The position numbers and the translations under genes are program-made. Of a DNA stretch of 52,187 nucleotides, positions 14,180 to 24,162 are shown piece by piece. Numbering within the stretch: position 1 is the first letter of the stretch; each line of letters begins with the position of its first letter. A model generated the notes under the pieces. It was not told where the DNA came from and ran no database searches. It saw only the letters and a list, made by a program, of their open reading frames with translations. The DNA is from Candidatus Rifleibacteriota bacterium (GTDB lineage: Bacteria > Muiribacteriota > Ozemobacteria > Ozemobacterales > Ozemobacteraceae), in NCBI GenBank assembly GCA_018818125.1, contig JAHISQ010000131.1, positions 1 through 52,187 of the forward strand, read 5' to 3'.

Positions 14180-15190
14180 TCAGGCTTTATCAACCATTTT
14201 AATACATTTTTTTGGGCACTTTTCGGCGCACAACCCGCAGCCAACGCACTTGCCCGGAAATATTGAGTGCTTTTCCTTCGGGGTGCCGCCGTTGATGGCC
14301 GAGAATTTGCAGACTTTATAACAAATCGTGCAACCAATGCAGACTTCCTCGTCAACTACTGCTACACGACCCTTAAAGCCGGGTCGGTTTTCCATGATAA
14401 TGGTATGTTGCGGACATTTGGCAACACAGGCTCCGCAACCAACACACTTCTCATATTCGATTCTGGCAAGATTGTTTTCTACCTTGATAGCATCATAAGC
14501 GCAGACCTTCACGCAAAGCCCACAGCCAATGCAGCCAACTTTGCAGACTTTGCGAGTCTCAGCGCCACGATCGGTTGAGTTGCATTTTACATGGACGGTC
14601 TTTTCCTTGTCGACCATTTCAATCAGTTGTTTAGGACAGGCAAGCAGACATTTGCCACAGGCGACACACTTCTCTTCGTCGATTTCTGGCAGATGCTTCT
14701 GGTTGATTTTGATTGCGTCAAAAGGACAGGCTGTTGCGCAGGAACCAAGTCCCATACAGCGATGCGGGCAGAGCCAAGGGCCATTTTGCAATAAAACTGC
14801 AGCCTGACAGTTTGGAACACCCATGTATTCAAATTTCTTGTATTCGTCGCTATCCAAGCCATTGCATTTGACCAGCGCTGCCTTAACAACTGGTTTTTTA
14901 TCAGGCGCGGATATTTTGTTGAGCCCGAGGAGGTCTTCAATTTTCTTTCGATTGATAGAAGATATTACCGGACATAGAGTTGCTGCTTCGCCTTTTTTTA
15001 CTATAGCTTCAGCGAAACCAGCGCAGCCGGGGTAACCGCAGCCGCCACAGTTAGCTCCTGGCAGCAGCTCAAGTGTCTGCTCGATCATCGGGTCTACTTT
15101 TACTTCAAACTTTTTTGAAGCAAATGAAAGCACCGCCCCAAAGACGAAACCAAGAATACCGAGAACTAATACAGCTGATAAAATTTGCAT
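14180..15190 (-). CDS. rnfB: Rnf complex subunit RnfB (polyferredoxin)
   Basis: A 336-residue protein. An N-terminal membrane helix (about 3-24) is followed by the FeS4 domain with C48, C51, C56 and C73 (NCGGCGYPGC). Next come ferredoxin-type CxxCxxCxxxCP motifs: six can be counted, including CVACGKCLLACP, CIGCGLCVKVC, CVGCGACVAKCP, CIGCTICYKVC and CVGCGLCAEKCP. It takes electrons from reduced ferredoxin into the complex. It is much longer than the roughly 190-residue enterobacterial RnfB and resembles the cluster-rich versions of anaerobes. It lies 14 nt after rnfA in the order rnfCDGEAB. Confidence 0.95.
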   Translation of the reverse strand: MQILSAVLVLGILGFVFGAVLSFASKKFEVKVDPMIEQTLELLPGANCGGCGYPGCAGFAEAIVKKGEAATLCPVISSINRKKIEDLLGLNKISAPDKKPVVKAALVKCNGLDSDEYKKFEYMGVPNCQAAVLLQNGPWLCPHRCMGLGSCATACPFDAIKINQKHLPEIDEEKCVACGKCLLACPKQLIEMVDKEKTVHVKCNSTDRGAETRKVCKVGCIGCGLCVKVCAYDAIKVENNLARIEYEKCVGCGACVAKCPQHTIIMENRPGFKGRVAVVDEEVCIGCTICYKVCKFSAINGGTPKEKHSIFPGKCVGCGLCAEKCPKKCIKMVDKA

Positions 15191-15204
15191 ATCGTAGTCC
15201 CTTA

Positions 15205-15783
15205 TTAAACCAGGCCAGAAAAGCCCATGAATGCAGTAGCCAGAAGACCGGCAGTAACGAATGCTATCGGAGCGCCCTTCATTGTTTCGGGAAGTTCAGA
15301 AATGTCGAGTCTTTCACGGATTCCCGCCATAATCAACAGCGCGAAGAAGAAGCCGAGGCCGGCACCGCCTGCATTTACAGTGGCTTCTATAAGATTGTAG
15401 CCTTTTTTTATATTGATGAGAGAGATGCCAAGAACGGCACAGTTGGTTGTTATAAGTGGTAGAAAAACGCCGAGAGATTGGTAAAGAGCAGGCGCCGTCT
15501 TTTTGACCACCATCTCGACAAATTGCACGAGTGCAGCAATTATCAAAATAAATGAAATTGTTTGCAGATATTCCAGTTGCAATGGAACCAGAATGAAATT
15601 CTGTACGCTCCATGTGACAACAGAAGCCATAAGTAACACAAATGTAACGGCAAGACCCATGCCGACAGCAGAATCTATCTTGCTTGAAACGCCGATGAAT
15701 GGGCAAAGACCTAGAACCTGGCTGAGAACAACATTCTCAATAAATATCGCGACAATAAAAATACTTATCAGTTCGGCGCCCAT
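15205..15783 (-). CDS. rnfA: Rnf complex subunit RnfA
   Basis: A 192-residue integral membrane protein with six predicted helices. Family-typical segments are FIENVVLSQVLGLCPFIG near the N-terminus and LPLITTNCAVLG in the middle. The Cys in each half is a conserved position that in Rnf/Nqr enzymes contributes to a membrane-embedded FeS centre shared with RnfE. Its ATG directly abuts the rnfE stop codon, so translation is coupled. Confidence 0.95.
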   Translation of the reverse strand: MGAELISIFIVAIFIENVVLSQVLGLCPFIGVSSKIDSAVGMGLAVTFVLLMASVVTWSVQNFILVPLQLEYLQTISFILIIAALVQFVEMVVKKTAPALYQSLGVFLPLITTNCAVLGISLINIKKGYNLIEATVNAGGAGLGFFFALLIMAGIRERLDISELPETMKGAPIAFVTAGLLATAFMGFSGLV

Positions 15784-16380
15784 TTAGTTCTCTCCTTTGC
15801 CGGCCATGAGGCGTTTGAGTGCAATCAGCAACCCGAAAACAATGAATCCGCCGGGGGCCATTATCATTATCAAAGCGGGGTCGGCTTTAAACAACGGAAT
15901 TGCGTGACCGAACAATTTCCCTTCCCCCAGTAGCTCTCGGAAAAATGCGATAAAGCAGAGCGCAATGGTAAAGCCCACGCCCATGCCTATTGCATCAAGC
16001 AGTGAGTCTAAAACCGTGTTTTTACTGGCGAAAGCTTCGGCTCGACCAAGAATTATGCAGTTAACTACGATCAGCGGAATAAATATTCCAAGACTGGCTG
16101 ATAGAGCAGGGGAGTAAGCTGCAATCAGCTTGTCGATTATGGTAACAAAGGTTGCTATGATAACGATGTATACAGGAATTCTGATTTTTGCAGGTATCAG
16201 GTTGCGAAGCAGTGCAATCATCATATTGCTGCCGATCAGCACAAAAGTCGCGGCGATACCCATACCAATAGCATTGGTCAGCGACGAAGAGACCGCGAGT
16301 GCGGGACAAAGGCCGAGGCCAATTACAAAAATCGGGTTGTCTTTCCAGAAGCCTTTGGTGAGTTGCTGTAGTGGATTCAT
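15784..16380 (-). CDS. rnfE: Rnf complex subunit RnfE
   Basis: A 198-residue membrane protein, homologous in topology to RnfA with inverted orientation. It has VIGLGLCPALAVS near residue 20 and IPLIVVNCIILGRAEAFA in the middle, matching the family cysteine positions. It overlaps rnfG by 4 nt (ATGA) and abuts rnfA. Confidence 0.95.
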   Translation of the reverse strand: MNPLQQLTKGFWKDNPIFVIGLGLCPALAVSSSLTNAIGMGIAATFVLIGSNMMIALLRNLIPAKIRIPVYIVIIATFVTIIDKLIAAYSPALSASLGIFIPLIVVNCIILGRAEAFASKNTVLDSLLDAIGMGVGFTIALCFIAFFRELLGEGKLFGHAIPLFKADPALIMIMAPGGFIVFGLLIALKRLMAGKGEN

Positions 16381-16967
16381 TTTGCATCTCCTGGAGCAGT
16401 GAGGGCTTGAAGCTGGGGTTTAATCTTCTCATAGGTGCTCATCGCATCTCTCACTCCGGCGCAGAAAGCTCTGGAGCTGATTGTCGCCGCAGTGATGCCG
16501 TCAATGTCTCCGCCATCCTGTTTAACTTTAAAGATCGGCTTGGGCTTTTCCTGCAGCAGCTTCTTGAATGGCTCAAGAAAGACGCTGTCGGCCAGTTTAG
16601 TGCCGAGACCGGGGGTTTCTTTCTGTGAAAGTATTTTAACGCCGGCTATGCTGCCATCGGCTTTGAGTCCAAGGACCATCTCGATCGGGCCGGCATAGCC
16701 CTTGGGGGCTACATTGACCACTATTCCGGCCAGTTCACCATTTTCGGCAAAACCAGCTGTATATTCGATTCCTGCTGATTCTTTATCGGGCTTGATGTTA
16801 CTGAATTTGCTGGCCTGGGGTAAAACTTCAGCTCGGGCCTGTTCCAGTTTTTTTATGTAGTTTTCTCTGATTTTAGGACTGGTAATTGACTCTGTAATAG
16901 CCAGGAGCGCTCCGGCAACTGCAGCTATGATGAACAGAAACGAGCCCATGCGTAACATGTCTTTCAT
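16377..16967 (-). CDS. rnfG: Rnf complex subunit RnfG (covalent FMN subunit)
   Basis: A 196-residue protein with one N-terminal helix (about 8-25) and an extracytoplasmic FMN-binding domain. The flavinylation motif is DGITAATISS at 156-165, with T162 the expected site of the phosphoester-linked FMN. GxGTK-like QKETPGLGTK (115-124) is also typical. Overlaps rnfD and rnfE by 4 nt each. Flavin attachment normally needs ApbE, which is not in this window. Confidence 0.94.
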   Translation of the reverse strand: MKDMLRMGSFLFIIAAVAGALLAITESITSPKIRENYIKKLEQARAEVLPQASKFSNIKPDKESAGIEYTAGFAENGELAGIVVNVAPKGYAGPIEMVLGLKADGSIAGVKILSQKETPGLGTKLADSVFLEPFKKLLQEKPKPIFKVKQDGGDIDGITAATISSRAFCAGVRDAMSTYEKIKPQLQALTAPGDAK

Positions 16968-18019
16968 GCTGCTATCTCCTTTGTCTGGCCGAATTTGCGT
17001 GGAACAGTAAATTTATCGATCAACGGAACCAGTGAGTTCATGATAAGAATGGAATAGCAAACGCCTTCGGGGTATCCGCCTTTCATGCGGATCAGAAGAG
17101 TGAGTGCTCCGCAGCCAAAACCAAATATCAGCTGCCCAGTGCTGGTCATGGGCGATGTAACCATATCGGTTATCATAAACACAGCTCCGATAATCAGGCC
17201 GCCAGTCAGCAGGTGAAACATTGCGAATTCAAGGGAACCGCCAAAAAGCAGTGCGCCTGCAAATACTGTGGCACACATTGCTATCGGCCCGTGCCAGGTG
17301 ATATGGCCGCGAATCAGCAGAAAAATGCCGCCAAGCAGCAGGGCAGCTTTAGAGGTTTCCCCGAGCGAACCGCTGAAGTTGATTCCCCAGAACAGGTCTG
17401 AAAAACCGATGTGAAGCTGATTGAATACATGTGACACAAGAGAAGTGCCAGACTCGCTGAGTTGCTTCATCAGTTCAACATCTCTGGCCGCCGTTTTAAT
17501 AACGCCAAGCGGGGTCGCGCAGGTCATGGCATCGGGAGTCATCAGCGCAGCTGGTTTTAGCCATGTGGTCATGTAGACGGGCCAACTACCTAGCAGAAAA
17601 GCACGCGCAACGTGTGCTGGGTTGAAAATGTTCTGGCCTAGTCCGCCGTAAACCTGTTTGCCAAGGGCGATAGCGATAAAGCCTCCGACAAAGGCTATCC
17701 AGGTGGGTAGTGCCGCCGGAACGCAGAACGCCAGTAGTATGCCGGTTACAATCGCGCTCCCGTCGGATATGCAGACGGGTTTTTTCATTAAAAACTTTTG
17801 TATGAGGAATTCAGCCACTACTGCGCCAAGAACCGAGGCCAGAATTACAATGGCTGCGCGTGCGCCAAAATTGTAAATTGCCATGGCCAGAGCAGGAACC
17901 AGCGAGACATTTACGTCCCACATCACGCGGGTTGCGGTTAGTCCTGAATAAATGTGTGGCGAGCTGGTAACCAGCAGTCTGGGAGGTGCAGGGTTAAGTG
18001 CTGCTGTAGTAGTATTCAT
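16964..18019 (-). CDS. rnfD: Rnf complex subunit RnfD
   Basis: A 351-residue multi-spanning protein. It has SPHIYSGLTATRVMWDV at the N-terminus, ISDGSAIVTGILLAF (84-98) and the covalent FMN site CATPLG with T169. It is the main ion-channel subunit with RnfA and RnfE. It follows rnfC by 2 nt and overlaps rnfG by 4 nt. Confidence 0.95.
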   Translation of the reverse strand: MNTTTAALNPAPPRLLVTSSPHIYSGLTATRVMWDVNVSLVPALAMAIYNFGARAAIVILASVLGAVVAEFLIQKFLMKKPVCISDGSAIVTGILLAFCVPAALPTWIAFVGGFIAIALGKQVYGGLGQNIFNPAHVARAFLLGSWPVYMTTWLKPAALMTPDAMTCATPLGVIKTAARDVELMKQLSESGTSLVSHVFNQLHIGFSDLFWGINFSGSLGETSKAALLLGGIFLLIRGHITWHGPIAMCATVFAGALLFGGSLEFAMFHLLTGGLIIGAVFMITDMVTSPMTSTGQLIFGFGCGALTLLIRMKGGYPEGVCYSILIMNSLVPLIDKFTVPRKFGQTKEIAA

Positions 18020-18021
18020 GA

Positions 18022-19365
18022 TTACTGCGGTCCTTTTTTTGCTGTCGCTTTTTTGCGCTCAGCCATGACATTCTTTTTGCCGAGTTTGAAGCTTTGAATA
18101 AGTGGGAGAGCAGATGGACAGGAGTATGCACAGCAGCCACACTCGATACAGTCAAGCATGCCAATTTCATCTACCTTATCCCATTTGCGGTGATCGATCA
18201 GTTGCTTCATCTTCTGTGGCAGTAGACCCATTGGACATGCTCTTATGCAACTTCCACAGCGCAGGCAGGCTGTCGTATTCGGATTTGCCGCCTCTTCGCT
18301 GTCCCAGCAGAGGATGCCGCTGGTTCCCTTAATGATCGGGATGTTGAGATCAAACAGGGCGAAGCCCATCATTGGTCCGCCCATAATAACTTTTTTAACA
18401 GGAATGTCTTTTTTGAGCCCGCCGGTCATTTGGATGAAATCAGCTACAGTAGTGCCAATGCGTACTCTGTAGTTGCCAGGATTAACTACACAGTTCCCGG
18501 CCAATGTGACAACTCTCTCCAGAAGCGGACGACGCAGGTTTACAGCGTCTGCAATGGCTGCGGCTGTTGCGACATTCTGCACGACAACGCCAACATCCAT
18601 GGGGAGTTTCCCGGATGGTATCTCGCGGCCAAGGCACGCATAAATCAGCTGCTTTTCTCCGCCTTGTGGGTATTTGACTGTAAGTGGTTGTGCGGTCAGG
18701 TTTGAATGAGACTTTAGTTTCTCTTCAAAAACGGCTATTGCATCTGGTTTGTTCATCTCAATGCCTATGATTCCTGCTTTGGCGTTGAGAACTTTCATTA
18801 TGAGCTGAAGGCCATTGATGATCTTGTCGGTTTCTTCGAGCATCAGACGATGATCTGAAGTCAGGGCTGGTTCGCACTCAACTCCATTAAGAATGACTGT
18901 GTCAATTGTTTTTGTCTCAGGAGGAGATAGCTTTACATGGGTAGGGAAGGTGGCCCCACCCAAGCCAACCATGCCAGAATCCTGTATGCGCTTTTTGATT
19001 TCTTCGACGCTCAATTCAAGGCCGTTTTCATAGGAGTAAGAAGGCTCGACAGCTGCCTGGTCGCGTTCAATAACCACGGCCGGCGATGGTCCGCCAAAAG
19101 GATGCATGAAATTGCCAAGCCCGATTACTGCACCGGAAATTGTTGCGTGAACAGGGGCTGAAACATACCCACCGGCCTCTGCAACAACATCTCCACAGTT
19201 TATTTTATCGGTGATTTTATGAGTCGGCTTCGCCGGCGCACCTATGTGTTGAGAAACATGAAGCACCACCCGGTCTGGCAGAGGCAGGGTCTGAATTGCC
19301 TTTTCAGAGGTAAGCTTCATTTCTGGCGGATGTAATCCACCTGCAAATGATTTTGGCTCAAGCAT
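18022..19365 (-). CDS. rnfC: Rnf complex subunit RnfC
   Basis: A 447-residue peripheral subunit. The start is set at the ATG at 19365 (MLEPKSFAGGLHPPE), which is the family N-terminus and has an AGGAGA upstream; the open frame extends 26 codons further without similarity to the family. The domain order is N-terminal QHIGAPA region, the nucleotide-binding GLGGATFPTHVK motif, a soluble-ligand-binding beta-grasp domain, then two 4Fe-4S motifs (CLRCGSCIRACP, CIECGCCAYSCP). It couples NAD reduction to the complex. First gene of rnfCDGEAB, the order seen in clostridial and other anaerobe operons. Confidence 0.94.
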   Translation of the reverse strand: MLEPKSFAGGLHPPEMKLTSEKAIQTLPLPDRVVLHVSQHIGAPAKPTHKITDKINCGDVVAEAGGYVSAPVHATISGAVIGLGNFMHPFGGPSPAVVIERDQAAVEPSYSYENGLELSVEEIKKRIQDSGMVGLGGATFPTHVKLSPPETKTIDTVILNGVECEPALTSDHRLMLEETDKIINGLQLIMKVLNAKAGIIGIEMNKPDAIAVFEEKLKSHSNLTAQPLTVKYPQGGEKQLIYACLGREIPSGKLPMDVGVVVQNVATAAAIADAVNLRRPLLERVVTLAGNCVVNPGNYRVRIGTTVADFIQMTGGLKKDIPVKKVIMGGPMMGFALFDLNIPIIKGTSGILCWDSEEAANPNTTACLRCGSCIRACPMGLLPQKMKQLIDHRKWDKVDEIGMLDCIECGCCAYSCPSALPLIQSFKLGKKNVMAERKKATAKKGPQ

Positions 19366-19555
19366 TCTTCTTTGATCTCCTGAAAAAACTATAGCTCTGA
19401 TTCGAAAACGCGATACAATAACATATTGCCAAGTAGTTTTCAACGATTGAAAAATAATTCACATGGTAATCAGCGGGTTGAACAGCAGTTAAAAATACTG
19501 TATTTTGCAACAGAGGCGGACTGGGGTATGTTACTCCTCAAGGAAACACAAAGTT

Positions 19556-20194
19556 ATGAATCAGATCCTATTTCCAGATCCAGAGTTGGCCGACGATGAT
19601 GGTTTGCTGGCATTTGGGGGCGATCTTAGGCCAGAAACACTGTTGCAGGCATATTCTTCCGGTATTTTTCCTTGGTCGGTCAAGCCAATAAGCTGGTGGT
19701 CGCCTGATCCTCGTGCCATTTTTGAGCTGGACAAATTCAGGCCAAGTACTCGCATGGCACGATTATATCGCAGTGGCAGGTTTTCATTTTCCATAGACAA
19801 AAACTTCGAAGAGGTGATGCACGGTTGTGCCCGGCCTGCTCCTGGACGCGAGACAACCTGGATCAGTCCAGAATTTATTCGTGCCTATTCCAGAATGCAC
19901 GAACTGGGCTATGCTCATAGTGTAGAGGTGTGGTCGGGTGGCAAGCTTGCCGGAGGCATTTATGGAGTAGCTATCGGAGGCGTGTTTGCAGGAGAGTCTA
20001 TGTTTACAGTAGTTTCCAATGCTTCAACTATGGGTTTGATTTTTTTGATCAATCATCTGAACAGCCAAGGTTTTAAACTTTTTGACTCACAGGTGTTGAC
20101 TCCGCACACATCTCGTCTTGGTGCCGTTGAGATCAGCAGGGCACAGTATCTCACGCGCTTGAAAGCTGGAATAATTTGTAAATGTAAGTTTTAA
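19556..20194 (+). CDS. aat: Leucyl/phenylalanyl-tRNA--protein transferase
   Basis: A 212-residue protein that adds Leu or Phe to N-terminal Lys/Arg of proteins for ClpAP degradation. Motifs: FPDPELADDDGLLAFGGDL, GIFPW, WWSPDPRAIF, TTWISPEF, SVEVW, GGxYGVAIGGxFxGESMF, and LFDSQ near the end. The start at 19556 is chosen because the family begins just before FPDP; an in-frame upstream start at 19505 adds 17 unrelated residues. AAGGA lies 11 nt upstream. Confidence 0.93.
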   Translation: MNQILFPDPELADDDGLLAFGGDLRPETLLQAYSSGIFPWSVKPISWWSPDPRAIFELDKFRPSTRMARLYRSGRFSFSIDKNFEEVMHGCARPAPGRETTWISPEFIRAYSRMHELGYAHSVEVWSGGKLAGGIYGVAIGGVFAGESMFTVVSNASTMGLIFLINHLNSQGFKLFDSQVLTPHTSRLGAVEISRAQYLTRLKAGIICKCKF

Positions 20195-20281
20195 TGTCAG
20201 AAAAATATCTTATGAGCTTTAAACGAAGTCTCAAACCTGATATACTCTGTGCGTTAGATTTTTGCCGATAATACTAATAAT

Positions 20282-21703
20282 ATGGAAATGCTCGTGCGAA
20301 ATAAAATTATACTGAAGTTGCTGCTGATATTGTTGTTTCTTAGCTCTTTTGCCGTTGTTTTTGCCGCCGAAGACGGTAGAATTACTGATATTCGTTTCTG
20401 GCAAAGCCCTGAAGAGGCGCAGGTTGTTCTTGATATAAGCATTGTTCCTCGAGTTTCGCCGGTTTCTCGACTTAAAGATGGCACTTTATATTTTGATATA
20501 AACAATTGTATGTTCAGACCTGGCAGACAGCGCTACCCAATGCAGAACCCGTTTCTGGAAGTTCTTACTGTGCAACAGATCGGTGCCGAAATTGTGCGGG
20601 TGTTTTTTCGTGTACCCACTGGAGTTGAAGCCAAAACGTTTGTGCTTCCCGGCAATGCGAGCAAAGGCAACCGCATCGTCATTTTTCTTAAAGAGCCTCA
20701 GTCACAGCTGATTAAGCGTCGAAGTGCTGAGCTTACCGAAGTAAACCGCCTCAAGGCTGAGAATGTAAAGATCATCGTGCTTGATCCCGGTCACGGTGGT
20801 GAAGACCCAGGTACTAGAACTAATGGCATCATTGAAAAGAATTATGTAATGACTATGGGGAAACTCCTCAAAGCTTATTTTGATCGCGACCCTCGCTTTA
20901 AGGCTGTTTTGACGAGGGATGGCGACTATATTATTCCACTGCAGCGCCGCCGCGAGATCGCCGAACAACTTGGTGCGGACGCGTTTATAAGCTTGCATGC
21001 CAATTACAATTCACGCAAAGTAATCCGTGGGGCAGAGATTTACTATGAATCTCCCAGAGGTGCCGTTGGAGAGGCGGAAAGACTTGTAGCTGAAACTGAA
21101 AATCAGGTCGATTTTAGTGGTGAAACTAACAACAACCACACTCAGGATGTTAAGCGTGAGATCGTTGAACGTCAGGCTGCTGTGATGAATAAGAGCCGCC
21201 AACTGGCAGAACGAGTAGAGTTGCAACTGGGCGCTTCTGTGGTTGAGTTGCCTTCCCGCGGAGTGAAGCGTGCTGGTTTTAAAGTGCTTCATTCAATGGC
21301 GATGCCTTCTGTTCTTGTTGAATTCGGTTACACTTCAAATCTTTTGGATGCTGCCGTTCTCAAAAACTACAATGCACGTACCAGAATGGCACAGGGAGTG
21401 TATCTGGGTGTTAGAGATTTTTTGCTTAATCCGATAGAGGAGGGCTTGGATACCTCTTATCTTGAATATATCAAGTCAGATGAAGCAAACAAAAAGGCTC
21501 TGGCACAAAAGCGTAAAGCGGCTCAGGCCAAGAAAGACGCAAATAAGAAAAAAGCTTCCAGATACCAGGTAAAAGCCGGTGACTCTCTCTCGAAAATTGC
21601 CTCTAAAAACGGGGTTCCCTTGGCAAGATTACTGAATCTCAACAATATTACCAGCAAGCATATTATCAAAGTTGGCGATACTCTTCTAATCCCAGCAAAG
21701 TAA
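20282..21703 (+). CDS. N-acetylmuramoyl-L-alanine amidase with AMIN and LysM domains (AmiC/AmiB-like)
   Basis: A 473-residue exported cell-wall hydrolase. A signal peptide (about 8-29) is followed by an AMIN-like localisation domain (about 32-138), then Amidase_3 (about 162-385) with H171 in DPGHGG, E185 in GIIEKN, H239 in SLHAN and E347 in VEFGY. A Lys/Ala-rich linker (about 400-425) precedes one LysM module (428-471: YQVKAGDSLSKIA to VGDTLLIP). The architecture matches septal-cleaving amidases. An insertion in Amidase_3 (about 255-330) is like the autoinhibitory helix region of AmiB/AmiC. No Shine-Dalgarno is obvious. Only 14 nt separate it from the chemoreceptor gene. Confidence 0.92.
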   Translation: MEMLVRNKIILKLLLILLFLSSFAVVFAAEDGRITDIRFWQSPEEAQVVLDISIVPRVSPVSRLKDGTLYFDINNCMFRPGRQRYPMQNPFLEVLTVQQIGAEIVRVFFRVPTGVEAKTFVLPGNASKGNRIVIFLKEPQSQLIKRRSAELTEVNRLKAENVKIIVLDPGHGGEDPGTRTNGIIEKNYVMTMGKLLKAYFDRDPRFKAVLTRDGDYIIPLQRRREIAEQLGADAFISLHANYNSRKVIRGAEIYYESPRGAVGEAERLVAETENQVDFSGETNNNHTQDVKREIVERQAAVMNKSRQLAERVELQLGASVVELPSRGVKRAGFKVLHSMAMPSVLVEFGYTSNLLDAAVLKNYNARTRMAQGVYLGVRDFLLNPIEEGLDTSYLEYIKSDEANKKALAQKRKAAQAKKDANKKKASRYQVKAGDSLSKIASKNGVPLARLLNLNNITSKHIIKVGDTLLIPAK

Positions 21704-21717
21704 AAGGAAACGATCGG

Positions 21718-24024
21718 GTGGAATTTTTTCAGAACTTAAAAATTAAAACCAGACTGTTTTTTACAATGGTTCTGGTTTCACTAATCCTTCTTGGTTTGAC
21801 TTTTTTTACCTCTGAGCGAATCAGAGATGCTGTTAAAACTCAGATTCCAGTGCAGATTCAGACTATCTTAAGTGCTGAAGCCAACAAAATAAGTGTCACC
21901 GTTACAGCCCAGGAAAGAATCGCGGAATACCTTGGCAGGATGAATTCCACGATTCAATATCTTTCATGGCTAGCTCAGGCGCCCGAAGAATCAGAGCTTA
22001 TCGAGCAATGGAGGCAGGTCTTGAAGACTCCTGTGAGTGGCCTTCTAGTTAGAAAAGAAGACTCCATGCCAAATGAGCTTATCGAAGTGGCTATTTTGAC
22101 CGCCGATGGCGAAACCGTTTTTAGATTGGGTCTGAATGACACCGAATTACCTCTGACTGACCCTCCATACCAGCGCTACATCAACAAAAAAATGCGTGAT
22201 GCTGTTGAAACGGATGGTGTCTTCCGTAGTCCAGTTTTCTTTCAGCAGGGTGCGGATGATTTGCGAGAACGTGTGTTTTGCATTTTCAAGCCGATTATGT
22301 CTCAGCGTAAAGTTATTGGCATGGTCTGCGTGGGCGTCTCCCTAGAGAGCCTTTTTGAAAATATACCCGGATCGCTGGCAACTGTCGGTGGCAAAGCCTC
22401 GCTATTATCGAGTGAATATTCACAAAGCGGCTTTTATCTTTCTCATTCTTTACAGGAAAACATTCTTGATCCTCAACGCCGAATTTTTCTCAATTCAAAT
22501 GAGCCGGAGTTGCAGGATTACGCTGATAAGATCGTTAACAACAGAAGTGGCTTTTATGATTTTCTTGGCGGCGAGAAATCTAATATTTTAATAGCTGCCA
22601 CGCCAGTACCAAATACCAGTTGGATATTGCTTTCTTCTGTAGATACACAGGGTATGATGGGAGCTCTTAACAAGGCACAGAACTTTTCTCTGTTTCTCAT
22701 CATATTTGGGTTGGTTGTCATGACTGGCGTTACAATGGTTGTTATCACCGGCGTAGTTAATCAGATTCGCGGAGTTTCTCAAGGTCTAGAAGAAATTTCA
22801 CGTGGTCGCGGCGATTTAACCAAGCGTCTTGCCATTATCGGAAAAGACGAAGTGACCGAGGTTTCAGACCGGTTTAACAAATTTATTGGTTATATTCAGC
22901 GCCTGCTGTTGCAGATTCAGGATGTTATTAATCGCCTCTCACACATGGCAAACGGCATTTCGAACCTCACTTTGCAGTCAAATGAATCTATTCAGAATAT
23001 TTTTGGTAATACTCAGCGTATTACCAAGGCTACCAAAGACTCAGCCGTTACCCTGGAGTCGACTGCTGCTGCAATTGAAGAAATTTCAGCCAATTCACAG
23101 TTAATTGCAAAGCGCTCCAACCGCGCGTATGAAGAATCTGTTCAGAACCGCCTCAAGGCAACTCAGGGTATGGAAGCTGTCCGTGAAGCTTCTACTACTA
23201 TTAAGGAAATTGAGAGAGCGGTTGGCGATTCATCGAGAGTTCTTGAAGAACTCAAGAACCAGTCGAGAAAAATCGGTAAAATTGTTTTGACCATTACGGC
23301 GATTTCCCGCCAGACCAACCTGTTGGCTTTGAACGCAGCGATTGAGGCAGCAAGAGCAGGAGAACAGGGCAAGGGGTTTGTTGTAGTTGCTGCCAACGTT
23401 AAGAAACTTGCTGAGCAGAGTGCGAAAGCGGCTGAAGAGATTGGTGCTTTGATTGGTGAGATTCAGCATAAAACTAATAAAGCTGTTGAAGAAATGAGTC
23501 TCGGAAAAGACAAGGTGCAGGAAGGTGTAAAGATCATCAATCAGGCTGGTGGCTACCTCGATGAAATTGGTATGGCGTCCGAAAGCGTAAATGTCCAAGT
23601 TCAAGATATCAGCAAATCTTCGGTTGAGCAGAGCAAAAATATCGAAGCGATAAGTCTCTCAATCGAAAACCTTTCAATCACCACCAAAACCACGACTAAA
23701 GAAGTTGATGGCGTTCTTGATTCTCTTAAGTTGCAGCGTGACTCAATTCAGAATATGGCCAAAATAACCAAGCACCTGAGTATGGTTGCTGACGAAATGA
23801 ATAGAATGCTCGCACACTTTGTTCTTGAAGCGAGAGAAGTGACCGAATCCATCAAGACTAGAAAGCCTGGCAAGTCGTCTGAGGCCGCCAACGAATACGG
23901 TTCTGCCAGCGATGCTGAAGTCGTTTATTCAGACGACTCTGAACTCACTGCAGAGGATCCGTCTGAATCCGATTCTGCATCAGAGAAGAACAAGTCTGGC
24001 GGCGACCCGGTTGCTTCTGCTTAA
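21718..24024 (+). CDS. Methyl-accepting chemotaxis protein
   Basis: A 768-residue chemoreceptor starting with GTG, with AAGGAAA about 10 nt upstream. TM1 at about 15-33, a periplasmic double-Cache-like sensor domain (about 35-315), TM2 at about 325-350, a HAMP domain (about 350-400: VTGVVNQIRGVSQGL), then a long signalling coiled coil. The hairpin tip (about 527-560) is the highly conserved RQTNLLALNAAIEAARAGE. The C-terminal tail is acidic, with no NWETF-type CheR-binding pentapeptide. It is probably co-transcribed with the amidase gene. No other chemotaxis genes are in the window. Confidence 0.93.
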   Translation: MEFFQNLKIKTRLFFTMVLVSLILLGLTFFTSERIRDAVKTQIPVQIQTILSAEANKISVTVTAQERIAEYLGRMNSTIQYLSWLAQAPEESELIEQWRQVLKTPVSGLLVRKEDSMPNELIEVAILTADGETVFRLGLNDTELPLTDPPYQRYINKKMRDAVETDGVFRSPVFFQQGADDLRERVFCIFKPIMSQRKVIGMVCVGVSLESLFENIPGSLATVGGKASLLSSEYSQSGFYLSHSLQENILDPQRRIFLNSNEPELQDYADKIVNNRSGFYDFLGGEKSNILIAATPVPNTSWILLSSVDTQGMMGALNKAQNFSLFLIIFGLVVMTGVTMVVITGVVNQIRGVSQGLEEISRGRGDLTKRLAIIGKDEVTEVSDRFNKFIGYIQRLLLQIQDVINRLSHMANGISNLTLQSNESIQNIFGNTQRITKATKDSAVTLESTAAAIEEISANSQLIAKRSNRAYEESVQNRLKATQGMEAVREASTTIKEIERAVGDSSRVLEELKNQSRKIGKIVLTITAISRQTNLLALNAAIEAARAGEQGKGFVVVAANVKKLAEQSAKAAEEIGALIGEIQHKTNKAVEEMSLGKDKVQEGVKIINQAGGYLDEIGMASESVNVQVQDISKSSVEQSKNIEAISLSIENLSITTKTTTKEVDGVLDSLKLQRDSIQNMAKITKHLSMVADEMNRMLAHFVLEAREVTESIKTRKPGKSSEAANEYGSASDAEVVYSDDSELTAEDPSESDSASEKNKSGGDPVASA

Positions 24025-24162
24025 CCAGAGTCAAAAACCTGGAAGAGCAAAAAATAGTAGTTGTAACTAATGTGTTATGAAAGCTCTGTCCACAGTTTTC
24101 GGCTGCAAAGATTCAAAATTCCCATGAATGGTTAGTTGATTATATTGTAATGTAATGCGGAT

